From DASVCS01 sp036381495 (GTDB taxonomy: Bacteria; Gemmatimonadota; Gemmatimonadetes; Longimicrobiales; RSA9), in the NCBI GenBank assembly GCA_036381495.1, contig DASVCS010000116.1:1-24709 (forward strand): DNA of 24,709 nt, written 5' to 3'. This document shows positions 23,168 to 24,709 of this stretch, in pieces (the stretch's first letter is position 1; every line of letters starts with the position of its first letter). The notes beneath the pieces were generated by a model, which did no database searches, had not been told where the DNA came from, and saw only the letters and a program-made list of their open reading frames with translations. Both the position numbers and the translations under genes were made by a program.

Positions 23168-23174
23168 CTCCTCC
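23168..23174 (-). promoter_or_regulatory. Shine-Dalgarno site deciding the LysM-gene start
   Basis: GGAGGAG lies eight bases before the GTG at 23159 and just after the ssb-like stop. It identifies GTG rather than the downstream ATG at 23138 as the start, restoring basic residues to the signal peptide n-region. Confidence 0.65.
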
Positions 23175-23175
23175 A

Positions 23176-23550
23176 TCAGCGGGGGGCATCGGCTCCGGCG
23201 TCCGGACCCGGGCCGCCGAGCGGAATCAAGTCCCCGGCGATGACCTCGGTCGCGTACCGCGTGCGGCCGGACGAGTCCTCCCAACTCCGGTACTCGATCC
23301 GACCCTCGACGTACACGCGGTCGCCGCGCCTGACGAAGCGTTCCGTCAACTCCGCGAGGCGGTCCCAGGCGATGATGCGGTGCCAATCCGTCCGCTCGTG
23401 TGCCTGGCCGTCCCGACCGGTCCAGCGCCGGCCGGTGGCGAGGGAAAAGCTCGCGACCCGGTTCCCGCCCGCGGTCGTCCGCACTTCCGGGTCCGCCCCG
23501 ACGTTGCCGATGAGCATCGCCCTGTTCAGACTCCGGCTCATCCCTGCCAT
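23176..23550 (-). CDS. ssb: Single-stranded DNA-binding protein, short form without acidic tip
   Basis: A 124-residue OB-fold protein with SRSLNRAMLIGNVGADPEVR (residues about 5-24), SFSLATGRRWTGRDGQ, TDWHRIIAWDRLAELTERFVRRGDRVYVEG (split: TDWHRIIAWDRLAEL and RRGDRVYVEGRIEYRSWED) and RYATEVIAGDLIPLG. These are the core SSB motifs. Bacterial replicative SSBs end in an acidic tip (like DDDIPF) that recruits repair and replication proteins. This one stops after GPGPDAGADAPR, so it is probably a secondary SSB or one with a distinct role. ATG 23550 or 23541 (MSRSLN) may be the start. It has its own promoter at 23581-23609 and begins the run leading to the LysM, hemX and hemA genes. Confidence 0.9.
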   Translation of the reverse strand: MAGMSRSLNRAMLIGNVGADPEVRTTAGGNRVASFSLATGRRWTGRDGQAHERTDWHRIIAWDRLAELTERFVRRGDRVYVEGRIEYRSWEDSSGRTRYATEVIAGDLIPLGGPGPDAGADAPR

Positions 23551-23580
23551 CCGGAATACGTCCTGGGGAGAGCAGCTCGC

Positions 23581-23609
23581 AAGATAGGCCGCAGGTTGGC
23601 TCGTGTCAA
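23581..23609 (-). promoter_or_regulatory. Promoter of the ssb-like gene and downstream genes
   Basis: A perfect TTGACA (23609-23604), 17 nt, then TATCTT (23586-23581). The start is expected near 23574, leaving a leader of about 24 nt. It is the best-scoring promoter by eye in the window and may drive the LysM, hemX, hemA, epimerase and tol genes, since no clear terminator intervenes. Confidence 0.7.
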
Positions 23610-23631
23610 TCGAATAGCGCGGAACGACCGG

Positions 23632-24615
23632 CTAGCGCCCGCGCGCGAACTCACGCGCCCAGTAGGTGACGATCATGTCGGCGCCCGCGCGCTTGATCGC
23701 GACGAGTGCCTCGCGCATCGCCGCATCCGCGTCCAGCCAACCGCGCTCGCCCGCCGCCCGGATCGCCGCGTACTCCCCGGACACGTGGTAGGCGCACACG
23801 GGGTAGCCGGTCGCCGCCTTGACGCGCCAGACGATGTCCAGGTACGGCAACGCCGGTTTCACCATGATCAGGTCCGCGCCCTCCGCGATGTCGAGGCGCA
23901 CCTCGCGCAACGCCTCATCGCCGTTCGCCGGATCCATCTGGTAGCCGCGGCGGTCGCCGAACTGGGGCGCGCTCCCGGCCGCGTCGCGGAAGGGGCCGTA
24001 GAATGCGGAGGCGTACTTCGCGGCGTAGGAGAGGATGGCGACGTCCGTGAAGCCCTCGGCATCCAGCGTCCGGCGGATCGCGGCCACGCGGCCGTCCATC
24101 ATGTCGCTCGGCGCGACGATCTGCGCGCCCGCTCGCGCGTGGCTCAGCGCCTGCCGCGCCAGCAGCTCGAGCGTCTCGTCGTTGTCCACCACGCCGTCGC
24201 GGATCACGCCGCAGTGGCCGTGCGAGGTGTACTCGCACAGGCAGACGTCCGTGATCACGACGAGGTCGGGCAGTTCCCGGCGCACCGTCGCGACCGCCCC
24301 CTGCACCACGCCATCCTCCGCGTAGCCGCTGCTCCCGCGCTCGTCCTTCGTCTCGGGCACGCCGAAGAGCAGGACGGCGCCAATGCCCAGGTCCTGGGCC
24401 TCCGCAGCGTCGCGGACCAGCTCGTCTACCGACGTCTGGTGTACCCCCGGCATCGAGGGCACAGGCCGCCGCACGCCTTTTCCAGGTACGACGAAGAGCG
24501 GAAGAATCAGGTCACCGGGCGCGACCGCCGTCTCCCGCACCAGCCGCCGCATCGCCTCGGTCCGCCGCATCCGGCGCGGCCGATACTCCGGAAAACTCCC
24601 CATCGAGTCCATCAT
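23632..24615 (-). CDS. hemB: Delta-aminolevulinic acid dehydratase (porphobilinogen synthase)
   Basis: HemB condenses two 5-aminolevulinate molecules to porphobilinogen. The 327-residue protein has both Schiff-base lysines: Lys200 in SYAAKYASAFYGPFRDA and Lys253 in LIMVKPALPYLDIV. The cysteine cluster DVCLCEYTSHGHCG (Cys125, Cys127, Cys135) marks the zinc-dependent form rather than the Asp-rich magnesium form. LPLFVVPG near residue 40 and YHVSGEYA near 280 are also standard. Three ATGs (24615, 24612, 24603) are close together; GGAG eight bases before 24615 favours that one. It is followed by the ssb promoter 23 nt past its stop, so it may be a separate transcript from the hemX-hemA pair, to which it is functionally related. 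Confidence 0.95.
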   Translation of the reverse strand: MMDSMGSFPEYRPRRMRRTEAMRRLVRETAVAPGDLILPLFVVPGKGVRRPVPSMPGVHQTSVDELVRDAAEAQDLGIGAVLLFGVPETKDERGSSGYAEDGVVQGAVATVRRELPDLVVITDVCLCEYTSHGHCGVIRDGVVDNDETLELLARQALSHARAGAQIVAPSDMMDGRVAAIRRTLDAEGFTDVAILSYAAKYASAFYGPFRDAAGSAPQFGDRRGYQMDPANGDEALREVRLDIAEGADLIMVKPALPYLDIVWRVKAATGYPVCAYHVSGEYAAIRAAGERGWLDADAAMREALVAIKRAGADMIVTYWAREFARGR

Positions 24616-24655
24616 CGCCTCGTCTCCATGATCGCCCCGCCCCCCCAAGGACACC

Positions 24656-24673
24656 CGGCGCCCCCCGGCGCCG
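24656..24673 (-). other. GC hairpin upstream of hemB
   Basis: CGGCGCC and GGCGCCG (24656-24662 with 24667-24673) form a 7-bp stem with a CCCC loop, 41 nt before the hemB start on the transcribed strand. It may end an upstream gene outside the window or lie in the hemB leader. No promoter of the type found elsewhere is visible between it and hemB, and nothing else is recognisable in 24674-24709. Confidence 0.35.
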
Positions 24674-24709
24674 CGCTTCTCCGCCCCCGCCCCCTCCGTG
24701 CGCGAGCGC

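Noticed and set aside
1..24709. CRISPR arrays, tRNA/rRNA genes, insertion sequences, phage attachment sites, toxin-antitoxin or defence genes
   Set aside because: No regularly spaced direct repeats, no cloverleaf-like segments, no transposase or integrase motifs, and no unexplained gap over about 200 nt were seen on either strand.

Overview
The window is high-GC bacterial chromosome from a diderm (outer-membrane-bearing) organism. The gene content (complete Tol-Pal set, LptD-like protein, NrdR, TatA/TatC, LysM proteins with long Ala/Pro linkers) and the style of the proteins best fit Gemmatimonadota or a close relative. This is inferred from family resemblance, not from a marker-gene search. 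I see no tRNA, rRNA, CRISPR array, transposase, phage gene or sign of recent transfer. The region looks like ordinary core genome, and I found no convincing undescribed defence or mobile system.

Layout. Positions 1-198 hold the 5' end of a minus-strand TPR gene. A 197-nt divergent intergenic region with two face-away promoters follows. Next is a plus-strand gene for a membrane-anchored parvulin-type periplasmic isomerase (396-2207), closed by a strong hairpin at 2241-2276. Everything from 2358 to 24615 is on the minus strand: 22 genes in one direction. In transcription order they are hemB; ssb-like gene; LysM protein; hemX-like; hemA; NAD-sugar epimerase; tolQ, tolR, tolA, tolB, pal, cpoB; nrdR; tatC; lptD-like; hutH, hutI, ftcD; a large TPR protein; a polyprenyl diphosphate synthase; a DUF4321-like membrane protein; tatA. 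Many junctions are 4-nt overlaps or gaps of 3-16 nt, so translational coupling is likely.

Functions. Four themes are interleaved. (1) Heme synthesis: HemA makes glutamate-1-semialdehyde, HemB makes porphobilinogen, and HemX is a CcsA-like membrane partner. (2) Envelope maintenance: the Tol-Pal energised trans-envelope complex, an LptD-like outer-membrane protein, a LysM wall-binding protein and the parvulin. (3) Tat export, with TatC and a single TatA encoded 10 kb apart. (4) Histidine breakdown through HutH, HutI and glutamate formimidoyltransferase, with the urocanase step missing from the window. The polyprenyl synthase probably supplies a quinone side chain or an undecaprenyl-type carrier.

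The most useful new observation concerns promoters. Six candidates picked by eye share a TTGnnn -35 and, 17-18 nt downstream, a -10 of the form TAnnTT followed by YC or GC, rather than TATAAT. Two of them (hutH, ftcD) place the expected transcription start at or next to the start codon. Other points of note are a hexanucleotide tandem repeat inside hemA encoding a (Ser-Pro)n insertion, an ssb-like gene lacking the acidic C-terminal tip, and a perfect 20-bp palindrome over the promoter of the first gene.
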